Assembly: GCF_022549355.1 (NCBI RefSeq)
Contig: NZ_JAKZGL010000012.1
Span: forward strand, 1-64,000
Length of the DNA stretch: 64,000 nt
DNA from: Acinetobacter sp. NIPH 2699
GTDB taxonomy: Bacteria; Pseudomonadota; Gammaproteobacteria; Pseudomonadales; Moraxellaceae
Direction of reading: 5' to 3'
The notes beneath the pieces are model-generated. The model did not search any database and was not told where the DNA came from. It saw only the letters and a program-made list of their open reading frames with translations. The translations under genes were made by a program, and so were the position numbers. Position 1 is the first letter of the stretch, and every line of letters begins with the position of its first letter. Positions 16,033 to 26,465 of the stretch are shown one piece after another.

Positions 16033-17385
16033 ATGGCACAGGAATTTGCTGCTCCAAAAAGCAGTATGGATGCACAGGCTCTCATTAATGATGCGCCGAT
16101 TAGCAAGTATCAGTGGATGATTGCGATTATCTGTTTTCTCATCGTATTTGTAGATGGGATTGATACTGCTGCAATGGGTTTTATCGCACCTGCTTTGGCA
16201 CAAGATTGGGGCATTGACCGTTCGCAACTTGGCCCTGTAATGAGTGCTGCACTGGGTGGCATGATCATTGGTGCATTGGTCTCAGGTCCTACAGCAGACC
16301 GTTTTGGACGAAAAATTGTTTTAACGATTTCTATGCTGATTTTTGGTGGTTTTACTTTGGCTTCTGCCTATGCAACCAATTTAGATAGTTTGGTGCTATT
16401 ACGTTTCTTAACGGGTATTGGTCTAGGTGCCGCGATGCCGAATGCGACGACACTGTTCTCAGAATATTGTCCACATCGCGTTCGTTCATTATTAGTGACC
16501 TGTATGTTCTGTGGCTATAACTTGGGTATGGCAACAGGTGGCTTTATCAGTAGTTGGTTGATCCCAACTTTTGGATGGCACAGTCTATTTTTATTGGGTG
16601 GATGGGCACCACTGATTTTAATGATCTTGGTGATTTTTTTCTTACCTGAGTCTTATCGTTATTTGATTGTGAAAGGTAAAGATCCTGAAAAAGTACGCAA
16701 AATCTTAGGCCATATTGCACCTACGAAAGTTCAAGGCGTGACCGAGTTTCATATCCCAGAAGAACAATCTGCGGTCGCACAAAAGAAAAATGTATTCGGG
16801 ATGTTGTTCTCTAAACAATATTCCAAGGGCACGGTTTTATTGTGGTCAACCTATTTCATGGGCTTGGTGGTGATTTATCTACTCACCAGTTGGTTGCCAA
16901 CACTGATGCGTGAAACAGGCGCAACGATGGAGCGTGCTGCATTTATCGGTGGTCTATTCCAGTTCGGTGGTGTGCTCAGTGCCTTATTTATTGGTTGGGC
17001 AATGGATCGTTTCAATCCAAATCGAATTATTGCAGGCTTCTATTTCGTTGCTGGTTTATTTGCCATCGCAGTCGGTCAAAGTCTAGCAAATCCAACTTTA
17101 CTTGCCGTTTTAGTGCTCTGTGCAGGGATTGCCATCAATGGTGCGCAGTCAGCAATGCCAGCCTTAAGTGCGCGTTTTTATCCAACTCAATGTCGTGCAA
17201 CAGGTATTGCATGGATGACAGGGATTGGTCGTTTTGGTGCGGTATTTGGTGCGTGGATCGGCGCAGTTTTACTAGGTAACAATTGGTCATTCACCATGAT
17301 TTTAAGCATGTTGTTCATTCCAGCAACGGCTGCTGCTGTGGCGATCTTTGTCAAATCTCTTGTTGCGCATACTGATGCAACCTAA
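16033..17385 (+). CDS. pcaK: 4-hydroxybenzoate/protocatechuate MFS transporter
   Basis: A 450-residue major facilitator with 12 predicted membrane segments. The aromatic acid:H+ symporter motif is clear: 'DGIDTAAMGFIAPALAQDWGI' near residue 37 holds the D-G-x-D motif in helix 1 that is needed in PcaK, and 'GPTADRFGRK' is the MFS loop 2-3 motif. It brings 4-hydroxybenzoate or protocatechuate across the inner membrane into the pathway encoded around it. AAGGAGACAACT precedes the ATG. Confidence 0.92.
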   Translation: MAQEFAAPKSSMDAQALINDAPISKYQWMIAIICFLIVFVDGIDTAAMGFIAPALAQDWGIDRSQLGPVMSAALGGMIIGALVSGPTADRFGRKIVLTISMLIFGGFTLASAYATNLDSLVLLRFLTGIGLGAAMPNATTLFSEYCPHRVRSLLVTCMFCGYNLGMATGGFISSWLIPTFGWHSLFLLGGWAPLILMILVIFFLPESYRYLIVKGKDPEKVRKILGHIAPTKVQGVTEFHIPEEQSAVAQKKNVFGMLFSKQYSKGTVLLWSTYFMGLVVIYLLTSWLPTLMRETGATMERAAFIGGLFQFGGVLSALFIGWAMDRFNPNRIIAGFYFVAGLFAIAVGQSLANPTLLAVLVLCAGIAINGAQSAMPALSARFYPTQCRATGIAWMTGIGRFGAVFGAWIGAVLLGNNWSFTMILSMLFIPATAAAVAIFVKSLVAHTDAT

Positions 17386-17411
17386 TTTTCTTCCAATTCA
17401 GGACAACGTCA

Positions 17412-18561
<1,150 letters not shown>

Positions 18562-18574
18562 TGGGAGTAACACA

Positions 18575-19204
18575 ATGAATGCATGGAATTTTCAGGAACT
18601 CAAGGAAACTGCCTCACAAACAGGTGGTCCTTATGTGCACATTGGTTTGTTACCTCAACAAGCCAATATTGAAGTGTTTGAACATAACTTTAACAACCAG
18701 TTGGTGAATGAAAAAACTCAAGGTCAGCGTATTCGCCTCGAAGGGCAAGTGTTTGATGGACTGGGTTTACCGTTAAGAGATGTTTTGCTGGAAATCTGGC
18801 AAGCAGATGCTAATGGTGCTTACCCAAGTCAGGCAGATACGCAGGGCAAAACGGCTGATCCAAACTTTTTAGGTTGGGGACGTACAGGCGCTAACTTTGA
18901 AACTGGTTTTTGGAGTTTTAACACCCTTAAACCGGGTGCTGTTGCAGGTCGTAAAGGTACAACACAAGCACCGCATATTGCAGTTGTTGTATTTGCACGC
19001 GGTATCAATCTTGGTTTGCATACACGTGTTTATTTTGAAGATGACGTTGAAGCCAATGCCAATGATCCTGTTTTAAACAGCATTGAATGGGCAACACGTC
19101 GCCAAACTTTGATTGCCAAACGCAGTGAAGTTGATGGTGAGGTGGTATATCGCTTTGATATCCGTATTCAAGGTGAAGACGAAACCGTGTTTTTTGATAT
19201 TTAA
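18575..19204 (+). CDS. pcaG: Protocatechuate 3,4-dioxygenase alpha subunit
   Basis: The 209-residue alpha subunit of protocatechuate 3,4-dioxygenase. It shares the beta-sandwich fold with PcaH ('LEIWQADANGAYPS', 'GWGRTGANFETGFWSFNTLKPG', 'APHIAVVVFARGI') but lacks the full set of iron ligands, as is normal for alpha subunits. Together the (alpha-beta)-n complex forms the active site. GGGAG lies before the start. Confidence 0.94.
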   Translation: MNAWNFQELKETASQTGGPYVHIGLLPQQANIEVFEHNFNNQLVNEKTQGQRIRLEGQVFDGLGLPLRDVLLEIWQADANGAYPSQADTQGKTADPNFLGWGRTGANFETGFWSFNTLKPGAVAGRKGTTQAPHIAVVVFARGINLGLHTRVYFEDDVEANANDPVLNSIEWATRRQTLIAKRSEVDGEVVYRFDIRIQGEDETVFFDI

Positions 19205-19265
19205 ACCAATAAAGAATGATTGCTGTGCCTTGGGAAAGGCAAGCAATCCATTAAGGAAGATGATG

Positions 19266-20105
19266 ATGAAAATGAAAACATTGGCAGCGTTGATGCTGCT
19301 GGTCAGCCCGTTATTTACGGTTCAAATGACTCAAGCCCAAGTGACTTCGGCAGATTCAGTTGAATTGGCTGAGCTTGCAAAATTACCCGTTAAAACCATT
19401 GTACCGATTACGGCTAAAACCAAAGAGCAGGCGATTGCACAGGCAAAAGTCATTGCAGCCAATCAAGATGCTGACTTGGCTGAGTTTCGTATTGATTTAT
19501 TAGATTTTGCTAGTGATACCAAACAGGTGATTGCTTTGGGGCATGAATTAAAAAAGGTATTAGGCAATAAAGCCATGATTGCTACGATTCGTACCCATAA
19601 CGAAGGTGGACAACTCACCATTAGCGATGCGGACTATGGCAAAACCTATCAAGCGTATTTGAAACAACCTTTCATGGACATGCTGGATGTGGAAATGTTC
19701 CGAGATCAGCAAGTGGTTAAAAATACCATCAAATTAGCGCATCATAAAAAAGTCCTGATCGTCATGTCGAATCATGATTTTCAGAAAACCCCAAGTGAAG
19801 ATGAAATTGTTAAACGCTTACTCAAACAAGATCAGCTTGGTGCGGATATTTTAAAAATCGCAGTGATGCCACAAAACAAACAAGATGTATTCACCTTGAT
19901 GAATGCCACTTTAAAGGTCAGTCAACAATCGAAGAAACCGCTATTGACGATGTCGATGGGCAAATTGGGTACGATTTCACGTATTGCAACTGCGAATATG
20001 GGAGGCAGTTTCAGCTTTGGCATGATTGGTGAAGCATCTGCACCGGGTCAAATTGATGTGACTGAACTCAAACAGTTATTAAAAACAGTTCAACCAACAC
20101 AATAA
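19266..20105 (+). CDS. quiB: Periplasmic type I 3-dehydroquinate dehydratase
   Basis: A catabolic type I dehydroquinase, 279 residues, that converts 3-dehydroquinate to 3-dehydroshikimate. Catalytic parts are visible: 'EFRIDLLDF' (~72-80), the general-base His in 'MSNHDFQKTP' (~170), and the Schiff-base Lys in 'ADILKIAVMP' (~197). The N-terminus MKMKTLAALMLLVSPLFTVQ is a signal peptide, so the enzyme works in the periplasm beside QuiC and QuiA. Four in-frame ATGs lie at 19260-19274; 19266 has the best spacing from AAGGAAG. Confidence 0.9.
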   Translation: MKMKTLAALMLLVSPLFTVQMTQAQVTSADSVELAELAKLPVKTIVPITAKTKEQAIAQAKVIAANQDADLAEFRIDLLDFASDTKQVIALGHELKKVLGNKAMIATIRTHNEGGQLTISDADYGKTYQAYLKQPFMDMLDVEMFRDQQVVKNTIKLAHHKKVLIVMSNHDFQKTPSEDEIVKRLLKQDQLGADILKIAVMPQNKQDVFTLMNATLKVSQQSKKPLLTMSMGKLGTISRIATANMGGSFSFGMIGEASAPGQIDVTELKQLLKTVQPTQ

Positions 20106-20124
20106 TTTAAAAGGATTTATAGAG

Positions 20125-21585
20125 ATGAAATCGATTTCTTTACGTTTAAGTACTTTAGCTATTGGTTTAGCGGTATCGAGTTTAGCAGCAGCTGAAACCT
20201 ATGTGGTAGACCGCTATCAAGATGATACCGAAAAGGGTTCACTACGTTGGGCGATTGAACAAGCCAATACCAAACCAAGCGAAGCAAGTGAAATTTTGAT
20301 TCAAGCGGTTGGCAAAGCACCGTATGCAATTAAGGTCAATAGTCCACTTCCTGAAATTAAAGCACCTGTCAAAATCATTGGTACACAATGGGCAAAAACA
20401 GGTGAACATATTGCCATTGATGGTTCAAACTATATCAAAGGACGTGGTGTAGAAGCATGTCCGGGTGCTGTAGAAGGGCAGTTCGGAACCAATGTGCGCA
20501 CCACAACCTTACCGGGTATCGTGTTACGTGACATTAATGGCGTGACCATTCAAGGTTTAGAAATTCGTCATTTCTGTATCGGTATCTTGATGAATCGCGC
20601 CAGCAATAGCTTGATTCAACATAACCGCATTATGCACAACTACGGCGGTGCTGGCGTGATGCTGACAGGTGATGATGGTCAAGGTAATCCAACGGCAACC
20701 ACCACCAATAACAACAAAGTTCTCGACAACTATTTCCAAGACAATGGCGATGGGCTTGAGTTAACTCGTGGTGCTGCATTTAACTTGGTTGCCAATAATC
20801 ACTTTATTTCGACGTCTGCAAATCCAGAACCGTCACAAGGAATTGAAATTCTTTGGGGCAATGATAATGCCGTGGTTGGCAACAAATTTGAAAACTATTC
20901 AGATGGCTTGCAGATTAACTGGGGTCAGCGTAATTACATTGCTTATAACGAACTCACCAATAACTCATTAGGATTTAACCTGACGGGTGATGGTAATATT
21001 TTAGATAGCAACAAAATTCACGGCAATCGTATTGGTATTGCGATCCGTTCTGAAAAAGATGCCAATGCACGTATTACATTAACAAAAAATCAAATTTGGA
21101 ATAATGCCAAGGACATTAAACGCTGTGAAGCGGGTGGAAACTGTGTACCAAATCAACGTTTAGGTGCAATTCGTTTTGATATCCCTGGGCTTGAGCACGC
21201 GCATTTTGTCGGTTCCCGTGGTCATGGGGTCAAGATTGATCCTGCAAATTTACAGAAAACTTGTCAACAACCAAACGAGCAAGGTTGCAATGCTCAACCG
21301 AACCAAGCCATTCAAGCACCAAAACTCACAGTATCAAAAGGACAGATTGCTGTTGAGGTGAAAGGACAACCAAATCAACGTTATCAAATCGAATTTTTTG
21401 GAAACGCATCAGCACAGTCAAATGAAGCAGAACTTTATTTAGCATCAATTGTTGCTGTGACCAATGCACAGGGGGTTGCAACTGTTTCATGGAAACCGAC
21501 GACTAAAGTAGCTTCAGTTACTGCCAATGTGACGGATCATTTAGGTGCAACTTCTGAACTAAGTTCAGCAGTGCAAGTCAAATAA
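20125..21585 (+). CDS. quiC: Periplasmic 3-dehydroshikimate dehydratase
   Basis: A 486-residue exported protein (signal peptide MKSISLRLSTLAIGLAVSSLAAA). It converts 3-dehydroshikimate to protocatechuate, linking quinate breakdown to pca. The central part shows the repeating N-x-I / N-x-F turns of a right-handed parallel beta-helix ('NRASNSLIQHNRIMHNYGG', 'NKVLDNYFQDNGDG', 'GNILDSNKIHGNRIG'). This is the architecture of the A. baylyi-type QuiC and is unrelated to the TIM-barrel AsbF/QsuB types. The C-terminal ~100 residues look like a small beta domain. Confidence 0.9.
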   Translation: MKSISLRLSTLAIGLAVSSLAAAETYVVDRYQDDTEKGSLRWAIEQANTKPSEASEILIQAVGKAPYAIKVNSPLPEIKAPVKIIGTQWAKTGEHIAIDGSNYIKGRGVEACPGAVEGQFGTNVRTTTLPGIVLRDINGVTIQGLEIRHFCIGILMNRASNSLIQHNRIMHNYGGAGVMLTGDDGQGNPTATTTNNNKVLDNYFQDNGDGLELTRGAAFNLVANNHFISTSANPEPSQGIEILWGNDNAVVGNKFENYSDGLQINWGQRNYIAYNELTNNSLGFNLTGDGNILDSNKIHGNRIGIAIRSEKDANARITLTKNQIWNNAKDIKRCEAGGNCVPNQRLGAIRFDIPGLEHAHFVGSRGHGVKIDPANLQKTCQQPNEQGCNAQPNQAIQAPKLTVSKGQIAVEVKGQPNQRYQIEFFGNASAQSNEAELYLASIVAVTNAQGVATVSWKPTTKVASVTANVTDHLGATSELSSAVQVK

Positions 21586-21593
21586 CAATAAAA

Positions 21594-21617
21594 GCAGCAT
21601 CTTTTAGGGGATGCTGC
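21594..21617 (+). other. Intra-operon hairpin between quiC and quiX
   Basis: GCAGCATC-TTTTAGGG-GATGCTGC is a perfect 8-bp stem with an 8-nt loop, 9 bp after quiC. No T-run follows, so it is more likely an mRNA-stability or attenuation hairpin than a strong terminator. It separates the cytosol/periplasm enzyme genes from the porin gene. Confidence 0.6.
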
Positions 21618-21646
21618 ATACATTAAAAAAGACAAGGAATTTTTCG

Positions 21647-22975
21647 ATGAGACAACATTCATTTTTATTTAAAACCAGCTTACTCGCTTTATCTATTCTA
21701 TCTGCGCCACATGTTATGGCTGATCAGCCATGGTCGCAAGATCGTCAATGGTTGTTGGGTGATTGGAATGGACAACGCCAGCAGCTAGAACAAGACGGTT
21801 ATAAATTTACTGCATCGATCATGAGTCAAGGTGCGACCAATTTAGAGGGTGGTTATAACGAGAACAACACCTTTAAAAATGCAGCTCAACTGGCTTTAGG
21901 TGCAAATTTTGATTTAGACAAAATTGCAGGCTGGAAAGACACCACCGCCAATATTTTAATCACCAAGCGTGACGGCAATGCGTTGACTTTAGAACGACTT
22001 AAAGATCCACGTTCAAGTGCTTTAGGGAACACCCAAGAAATCTATGGTCGAGGCAAAATCTGGCGTTTAACACAGGCATGGATTAAAACAGGTTTTGTGG
22101 ACAATACCGTTCAATTCAAGATTGGACGTATGGGCATGTCAGAAGACTTTAATGGTTCGCAATGTGAATTTCAAAACCTATTGCTTTGCGGCGGACAGCT
22201 TGGCAAATCAATCGGTTCAATTTGGTACAACCTACCAGTCGGTCTGTGGGGGGCAAATGTGAAGTATCAGTTTGCACCTGAGTGGACGTTGGGTGTCGGT
22301 GTGTATGAAGTGAATCCTGATAATGTGAAAACAGATAAAGACAGTGATGGTTTTAACTTGGATATGGATCACGTTAAAGGTGCAACTATTCCAGTAGAAC
22401 TGGCTTGGAAACCTAAACTTGCTGTTTTTAATGGTCTAGCCGGTGAATATAAAGTGGGAGCACTTTATTCAACAGCAGAAGCGAATGACATTGCGATCGC
22501 AGATAAAGTGCATGATAGTAAACACAGCTTTTGGCTCAATGCACAACAACAACTCACCCAAAAAGCTGATGACCCAAAACGTGGTTTATTCGTGAGCTTT
22601 AATGCCGTTGTGAATGACAAGGACACCACCGCTGTACAAAGTACACAACAACTCGCACTTTGGTACAAAGGTGCTTTGGATAGCCGACCAAATGATTCGA
22701 TTGGTTTTGGTATCGCAAATTATTTAGTCAATGATCGATATAAAGATCGTCAGATTGCAACCAATAGCAGTCGTGGTTACGACCGATACGATGCACTCGC
22801 AGCGGATTATGTACCAGTTCAGCGTGATGAACTCAATATCGAGCTGAACTATACCTATCAATGGTCACCTGCGGTTATGTTACGACCAAACCTCCAATAT
22901 ATTCATCAACCTGCGGGCGTAAAAGAAGTGGATGATGCATGGGTTGCTGGTTTGAGCATGCGCGTGAATTTCTAA
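21647..22975 (+). CDS. quiX: OprB-type outer-membrane porin of the quinate operon
   Basis: A 442-residue outer-membrane beta-barrel with signal peptide MRQHSFLFKTSLLALSILSAPHVMA and a C-terminal aromatic residue ('GLSMRVNF'), typical for BAM-assembled porins. 'WLLGDWNGQRQQLEQDGYKF' at the N-terminus is the OprB-family opening. I chose the ATG at 21647, eight bases after AAGGAAT; an upstream ATG at 21611 lies inside the hairpin stem. In A. baylyi the gene at this place is quiX, a presumed quinate/shikimate porin. Confidence 0.88.
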   Translation: MRQHSFLFKTSLLALSILSAPHVMADQPWSQDRQWLLGDWNGQRQQLEQDGYKFTASIMSQGATNLEGGYNENNTFKNAAQLALGANFDLDKIAGWKDTTANILITKRDGNALTLERLKDPRSSALGNTQEIYGRGKIWRLTQAWIKTGFVDNTVQFKIGRMGMSEDFNGSQCEFQNLLLCGGQLGKSIGSIWYNLPVGLWGANVKYQFAPEWTLGVGVYEVNPDNVKTDKDSDGFNLDMDHVKGATIPVELAWKPKLAVFNGLAGEYKVGALYSTAEANDIAIADKVHDSKHSFWLNAQQQLTQKADDPKRGLFVSFNAVVNDKDTTAVQSTQQLALWYKGALDSRPNDSIGFGIANYLVNDRYKDRQIATNSSRGYDRYDALAADYVPVQRDELNIELNYTYQWSPAVMLRPNLQYIHQPAGVKEVDDAWVAGLSMRVNF

Positions 22976-22991
22976 TATAGGAGTATGACGT

Positions 22992-25415
22992 ATGTCTGAA
23001 TCTTCAAGTACACATACCATACTGAAAATATGGTGTTTTATTTTAGGCCTAGCTTTGTTGCTCACAGGACTGTTCTTTACAGTCGGTGGCGCAAAGCTGG
23101 TGACACTGGGTGGATCATGGTATTTCGTGATCTCAGGTTTATTGACCCTCGCATCTTCATTTTTTATTTTTAAGCGAAAAGCCTTCGGTGTTTGGTTATT
23201 TAGTCTGGTTTTTGTCGCTACCATCATTTGGTCTTTATTTGATGCGGGTTGGGAGTTTTGGCCATTATTCTCTAGGCTGATGTTCCCAGCAGGTATTTTT
23301 GCTGCGTTGATGTTTACATTGCCAGCGATTCGTCGTTATCAATTTCAACCAAGCGCTGATTTGCCTGCTTATGGTTTAGGTGCGTTAACCGTGTTTGGTA
23401 TGCTGATTGGCTTTTATCAGATGTTTCAACCCCATCCAACGGTTGCTGCATCTGGGGAACAATTACCATTGGTGCCTGTTAAAGCCGATATGACCCAGAC
23501 CAATTGGCAACATTATGGTCAGGATGCAGGTGGTAGTCGTTTTGCCGCATTGGATCAAATCACTCGTGATAATGTGCATCAGTTGAAAGAAGCATGGCGC
23601 TTCCGTACCGGTGATTTCACCACAGGTACAGGCAATGGTGCAGAGGATCAAATGACACCTTTGCAGGTTGGAAATAAAGTCTTTTTATGTACACCGCATA
23701 ACAATATTTTTGCTCTAGAGGCGGATTCTGGTAAACAAATTTGGAAGGCTGAAGTCAACTCTAAAGCAGATGCTTGGGAACGTTGTCGTGGTGTTGCTTA
23801 TTTCGATTCAACTCAAGCATTACAACAGCCAACTTTAGCAGGCGCTACGCCTGTGCAGCCTGTTGCAACCAATACAGCATGTTTGCGTCGTGTGTATACC
23901 AACACACCTGATGGTCGTTTAATCGCAGTGAATGCCGATACCGGTGAGCGGTGTAAAGACTTTGGTGTAGATGGTACAGTCGATTTACATAAAGGACTGG
24001 GTGAGGGCACTAAGGCGCCACGTTTCCAAGTCACCTCTGCGCCAACTGTTGCTGGATCAGTCTTGGTTGTGGGCAGCCGTATTGCTGATAACTTTGCCGC
24101 AGATATGCCTGGTGGTGTGATTCGTGCATACGATGTCATTACAGGTGAATTACGTTGGGCCTTTGATCCACGTAATCCAGATCCAAACTATGTACTCAAA
24201 GAAGGTGAAATTTATAAACGTAGCTCTGCAAATGCTTGGGCTGCATTATCTTATGATCCTCAAATGAACACCGTATTTTTACCAATGGGCAGTTCATCTG
24301 TCGATGTATGGGGCGGCAATCGCCAACCTATTGATCATAAATACAATTCATCCGTATTGGCTTTAGATGCGAGCACAGGTAAAGAAAAGTGGGTGTATCA
24401 AACCGTTCATAATGATTTATGGGACTTTGATTTACCAATGCAACCAAGTTTGGTGGATTTCCCAATGCCAGATGGTTCAAATAAACCAGCGGTTGTTATT
24501 GGAACCAAATCGGGTCAGTTCTTTGTACTTGACCGCCTAACAGGTCAACCGTTAACAAAGGTGACTGAGCAGCCTGTTAAACCGGCTGATATTCCTGATG
24601 AGCAATATAGTCCGACTCAACCACGTTCAGTGGAAATGCCACAAATTGGCAATCAAACTATAACTGAATCAGATATGTGGGGTGCGACACCATTTGATCA
24701 ACTGATGTGTCGTATCAATTTTAAATCGATGCGTTACGAAGGTTTATTTACCGCACCGGGTACTGATATTTCTTTAAGTTTCCCAGGTTCTTTGGGTGGA
24801 ATGAATTGGGGCAGTATTGCTTTTGATCCAAGCCATCAATATTTGTTTGTCAACGATATGCGGTTGGGCTTATGGATTCAGTTGATTAAACAAACACCAG
24901 AAGATTTGGCACTTGAAGCAAGTGGCGGTGAGAAAGTGAATACAGGTATGGGTGCTGTTCCAATGAAAGGAACACCATACAAAGTGAATAAAGATCGTTT
25001 CTGGTCGAAGTTCAATATTCCATGCCAAAAACCGCCTTATGGCACAATGACTGCAATTGATATGCGAACACGTCAAATTGCTTGGCAAGTGCCAATGGGG
25101 ACTGTTGAAGATACTGGACCAATGGGCATTAAAATGGGGCTGAAAGTACCGATTGGGATGCCTACCATTGGTGGACCAATGGCGACACAAGGTGGCTTAG
25201 TGTTCTTCGCTGCAACGCAAGATTACTACTTACGCGCGCTTGATTCTTCAACAGGTAAAGAACTATGGAAATCACGGTTGCCTGTGGGAAGCCAAGGTAC
25301 GCCGATCAGTTATGTTTCACCTAAAACAGGTAAACAATATGTGATGATTACTGCTGGCGGTGCTCGTCAATCTCCTGATCATGGTGACTATGTGATTGCA
25401 TATAGTTTAGATTAA
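22992..25415 (+). CDS. quiA: Membrane-bound PQQ-dependent quinate/shikimate dehydrogenase
   Basis: An 807-residue quinoprotein. The first ~145 residues hold four to five membrane helices, and the rest is the eight-bladed PQQ propeller in the periplasm. Tryptophan-docking-like segments are visible ('NWQHYGQDAGGSRFAALDQI', 'GKQIWKAEVN', 'GELRWAFDPRNPDP', 'GKEKWVYQTVHNDLWDFDLPMQP', 'ARQSPDHGDYVIAYSLD'). It oxidises quinate to dehydroquinate and shikimate to dehydroshikimate, passing electrons to ubiquinone. The relatives are glucose dehydrogenases, but the qui operon settles the substrate. It ends the operon before a strong terminator. Confidence 0.93.
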   Translation: MSESSSTHTILKIWCFILGLALLLTGLFFTVGGAKLVTLGGSWYFVISGLLTLASSFFIFKRKAFGVWLFSLVFVATIIWSLFDAGWEFWPLFSRLMFPAGIFAALMFTLPAIRRYQFQPSADLPAYGLGALTVFGMLIGFYQMFQPHPTVAASGEQLPLVPVKADMTQTNWQHYGQDAGGSRFAALDQITRDNVHQLKEAWRFRTGDFTTGTGNGAEDQMTPLQVGNKVFLCTPHNNIFALEADSGKQIWKAEVNSKADAWERCRGVAYFDSTQALQQPTLAGATPVQPVATNTACLRRVYTNTPDGRLIAVNADTGERCKDFGVDGTVDLHKGLGEGTKAPRFQVTSAPTVAGSVLVVGSRIADNFAADMPGGVIRAYDVITGELRWAFDPRNPDPNYVLKEGEIYKRSSANAWAALSYDPQMNTVFLPMGSSSVDVWGGNRQPIDHKYNSSVLALDASTGKEKWVYQTVHNDLWDFDLPMQPSLVDFPMPDGSNKPAVVIGTKSGQFFVLDRLTGQPLTKVTEQPVKPADIPDEQYSPTQPRSVEMPQIGNQTITESDMWGATPFDQLMCRINFKSMRYEGLFTAPGTDISLSFPGSLGGMNWGSIAFDPSHQYLFVNDMRLGLWIQLIKQTPEDLALEASGGEKVNTGMGAVPMKGTPYKVNKDRFWSKFNIPCQKPPYGTMTAIDMRTRQIAWQVPMGTVEDTGPMGIKMGLKVPIGMPTIGGPMATQGGLVFFAATQDYYLRALDSSTGKELWKSRLPVGSQGTPISYVSPKTGKQYVMITAGGARQSPDHGDYVIAYSLD

Positions 25416-25439
25416 ATCATTCAAAATATTCAGAAACCA

Positions 25440-25478
25440 AACCTGCAATAGTTGATCTATTGCAGGTTTTTTATTTTT
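25440..25478 (+). terminator. Rho-independent terminator of the pca-qui operon
   Basis: A 12-bp perfect stem (AACCTGCAATAG / CTATTGCAGGTT) with a 5-nt loop runs into TTTTTATTTTT, 24 bp after quiA. Confidence 0.93.
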
Positions 25479-25513
25479 CAATTTTTATATTTAACCAAAG
25501 TTCTTTTATAAAT

Positions 25514-25529
25514 TGGCATATTCATTGCT
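25514..25529 (+). promoter_or_regulatory. Sigma-54 promoter of the uraD operon
   Basis: TGGCATATTCATTGCT matches the -24/-12 consensus TGGCAYNNNNNTTGCW, with GG and GC separated by exactly 10 bp. Transcription would start near 25540. The GntR-type palindrome begins only a few bases after that, so a repressor could block it. This indicates control by RpoN plus an enhancer-binding activator such as NtrC. Confidence 0.82.
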
Positions 25530-25542
25530 TCATATAAATCAT

Positions 25543-25561
25543 CTGGTCTGACCAGTCAGAC
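25543..25561. promoter_or_regulatory. GntR/FadR-type operator before uraD
   Basis: CTGGTCTGACCAG (25543-25555) is a perfect odd palindrome of the FadR-subfamily type (TGGTnnnACCA). An overlapping perfect inverted repeat, GTCTGAC-CA-GTCAGAC, reaches 25561. Near-copies stand before hpxO (30665) and alc (31840); the GntR gene at 31031 is the likely partner. Confidence 0.8.
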
Positions 25562-25583
25562 AGTGCTATAAATTGGAGCAAAT

Positions 25584-26084
25584 ATGGACTTGGAACAATT
25601 CAATCAACTCAATGTTGAACAGGCGATGAACACCTTGCAGCCGTGTGTTCATATTGGCTCTTGGATTCAACACCTCATTCAGCAACGTCCTTTTACCTCA
25701 ACCGATGCGTTATATCAAACAGCAGCGGCACAAGCCCAATTTTGGCAATGGTCTGAAATTTCAAATGCACTTGCACAACACCCAAGAATTGGTGAGAAAA
25801 AAGCAGCCATTGTTTTATCTAATAAAGAGCGACAATTTTCCCAAAAAGAACAAAGTCAACTTGATGCAGACATTCAGCTCCAGCAAGCGCTATATCAGGG
25901 CAATTTAGCCTATGAGCACAAATTTGGGCATATTTTTCTGATCCGTGCAGCAGGGCGTTCAGGTATTGAGATGCTGGCAGAATTAAATCGTCGTTTAAAA
26001 AATACCAATGAACAAGAACAGCAAGAGGTGAAACAACAGCTCAGTGAAATCGCACTAATTCGTCTAAAACAGGAGATCCAATAA
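25584..26084 (+). CDS. uraD: OHCU decarboxylase
   Basis: A 166-residue protein of the 2-oxo-4-hydroxy-4-carboxy-5-ureidoimidazoline decarboxylase family, which forms S-allantoin in the third step of urate breakdown. The active-site His is in 'ALAQHPRIGEKKA' (~66), and the family segment 'FGHIFLIRAAGRSGIEMLAELNRRL' followed by 'NEQEQQEVKQQLSEIALIRL' is clear. It has TTGGAGCAA before the ATG and overlaps uraH by one base (TAATG). First gene of the sigma-54/GntR-controlled unit. Confidence 0.93.
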   Translation: MDLEQFNQLNVEQAMNTLQPCVHIGSWIQHLIQQRPFTSTDALYQTAAAQAQFWQWSEISNALAQHPRIGEKKAAIVLSNKERQFSQKEQSQLDADIQLQQALYQGNLAYEHKFGHIFLIRAAGRSGIEMLAELNRRLKNTNEQEQQEVKQQLSEIALIRLKQEIQ

Positions 26085-26419
26085 TGGCAGCTATAAGTAC
26101 ACATATTTTAAATGCATCACTGGGGCAGCCTGCGGTTGGTGTCCTCGTTCAATTATTTCAACAAACCGATCATGGTTTGGTTTTGCGAGATGAACAATTT
26201 ACAGATGTTGATGGACGGGTTAAGGCATTTGAGACCATTTCACTTACTGAGGGAGATTATCAACTTATTTTCAATATCGCTGAATATTTCCAGTCTTTAG
26301 CGGTTGAAAGCTTTTATCCGAGAGTGTGCATTGATTTTAAGGTGGCTGATATTCAGCAACATTACCATGTGCCTTTATTAATCAGTCCATTTTCATATTC
26401 CACCTATCGCGGCAGTTAA
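26084..26419 (+). CDS. uraH: 5-hydroxyisourate hydrolase
   Basis: A 111-residue transthyretin-like protein that hydrolyses 5-hydroxyisourate to OHCU. The N-terminal 'ISTHILNASLGQPAVGV' provides the catalytic His, and the C-terminal signature 'HVPLLISPFSYSTYRGS' ends in the family's YRGS tetrapeptide. It acts between HpxO and UraD. It is translationally coupled to uraD. Confidence 0.95.
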   Translation: MAAISTHILNASLGQPAVGVLVQLFQQTDHGLVLRDEQFTDVDGRVKAFETISLTEGDYQLIFNIAEYFQSLAVESFYPRVCIDFKVADIQQHYHVPLLISPFSYSTYRGS

Positions 26420-26465
26420 AACAAGCAATGTAGAAATCATGAACTTTCATTGAGGAAGAAGCACC

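Noticed and set aside
21611..21646. Earlier start of quiX at 21611
   Set aside because: That ATG sits in the right arm of a hairpin and would place 12 charged residues before a normal signal peptide; the ATG at 21647 has a better ribosome site.
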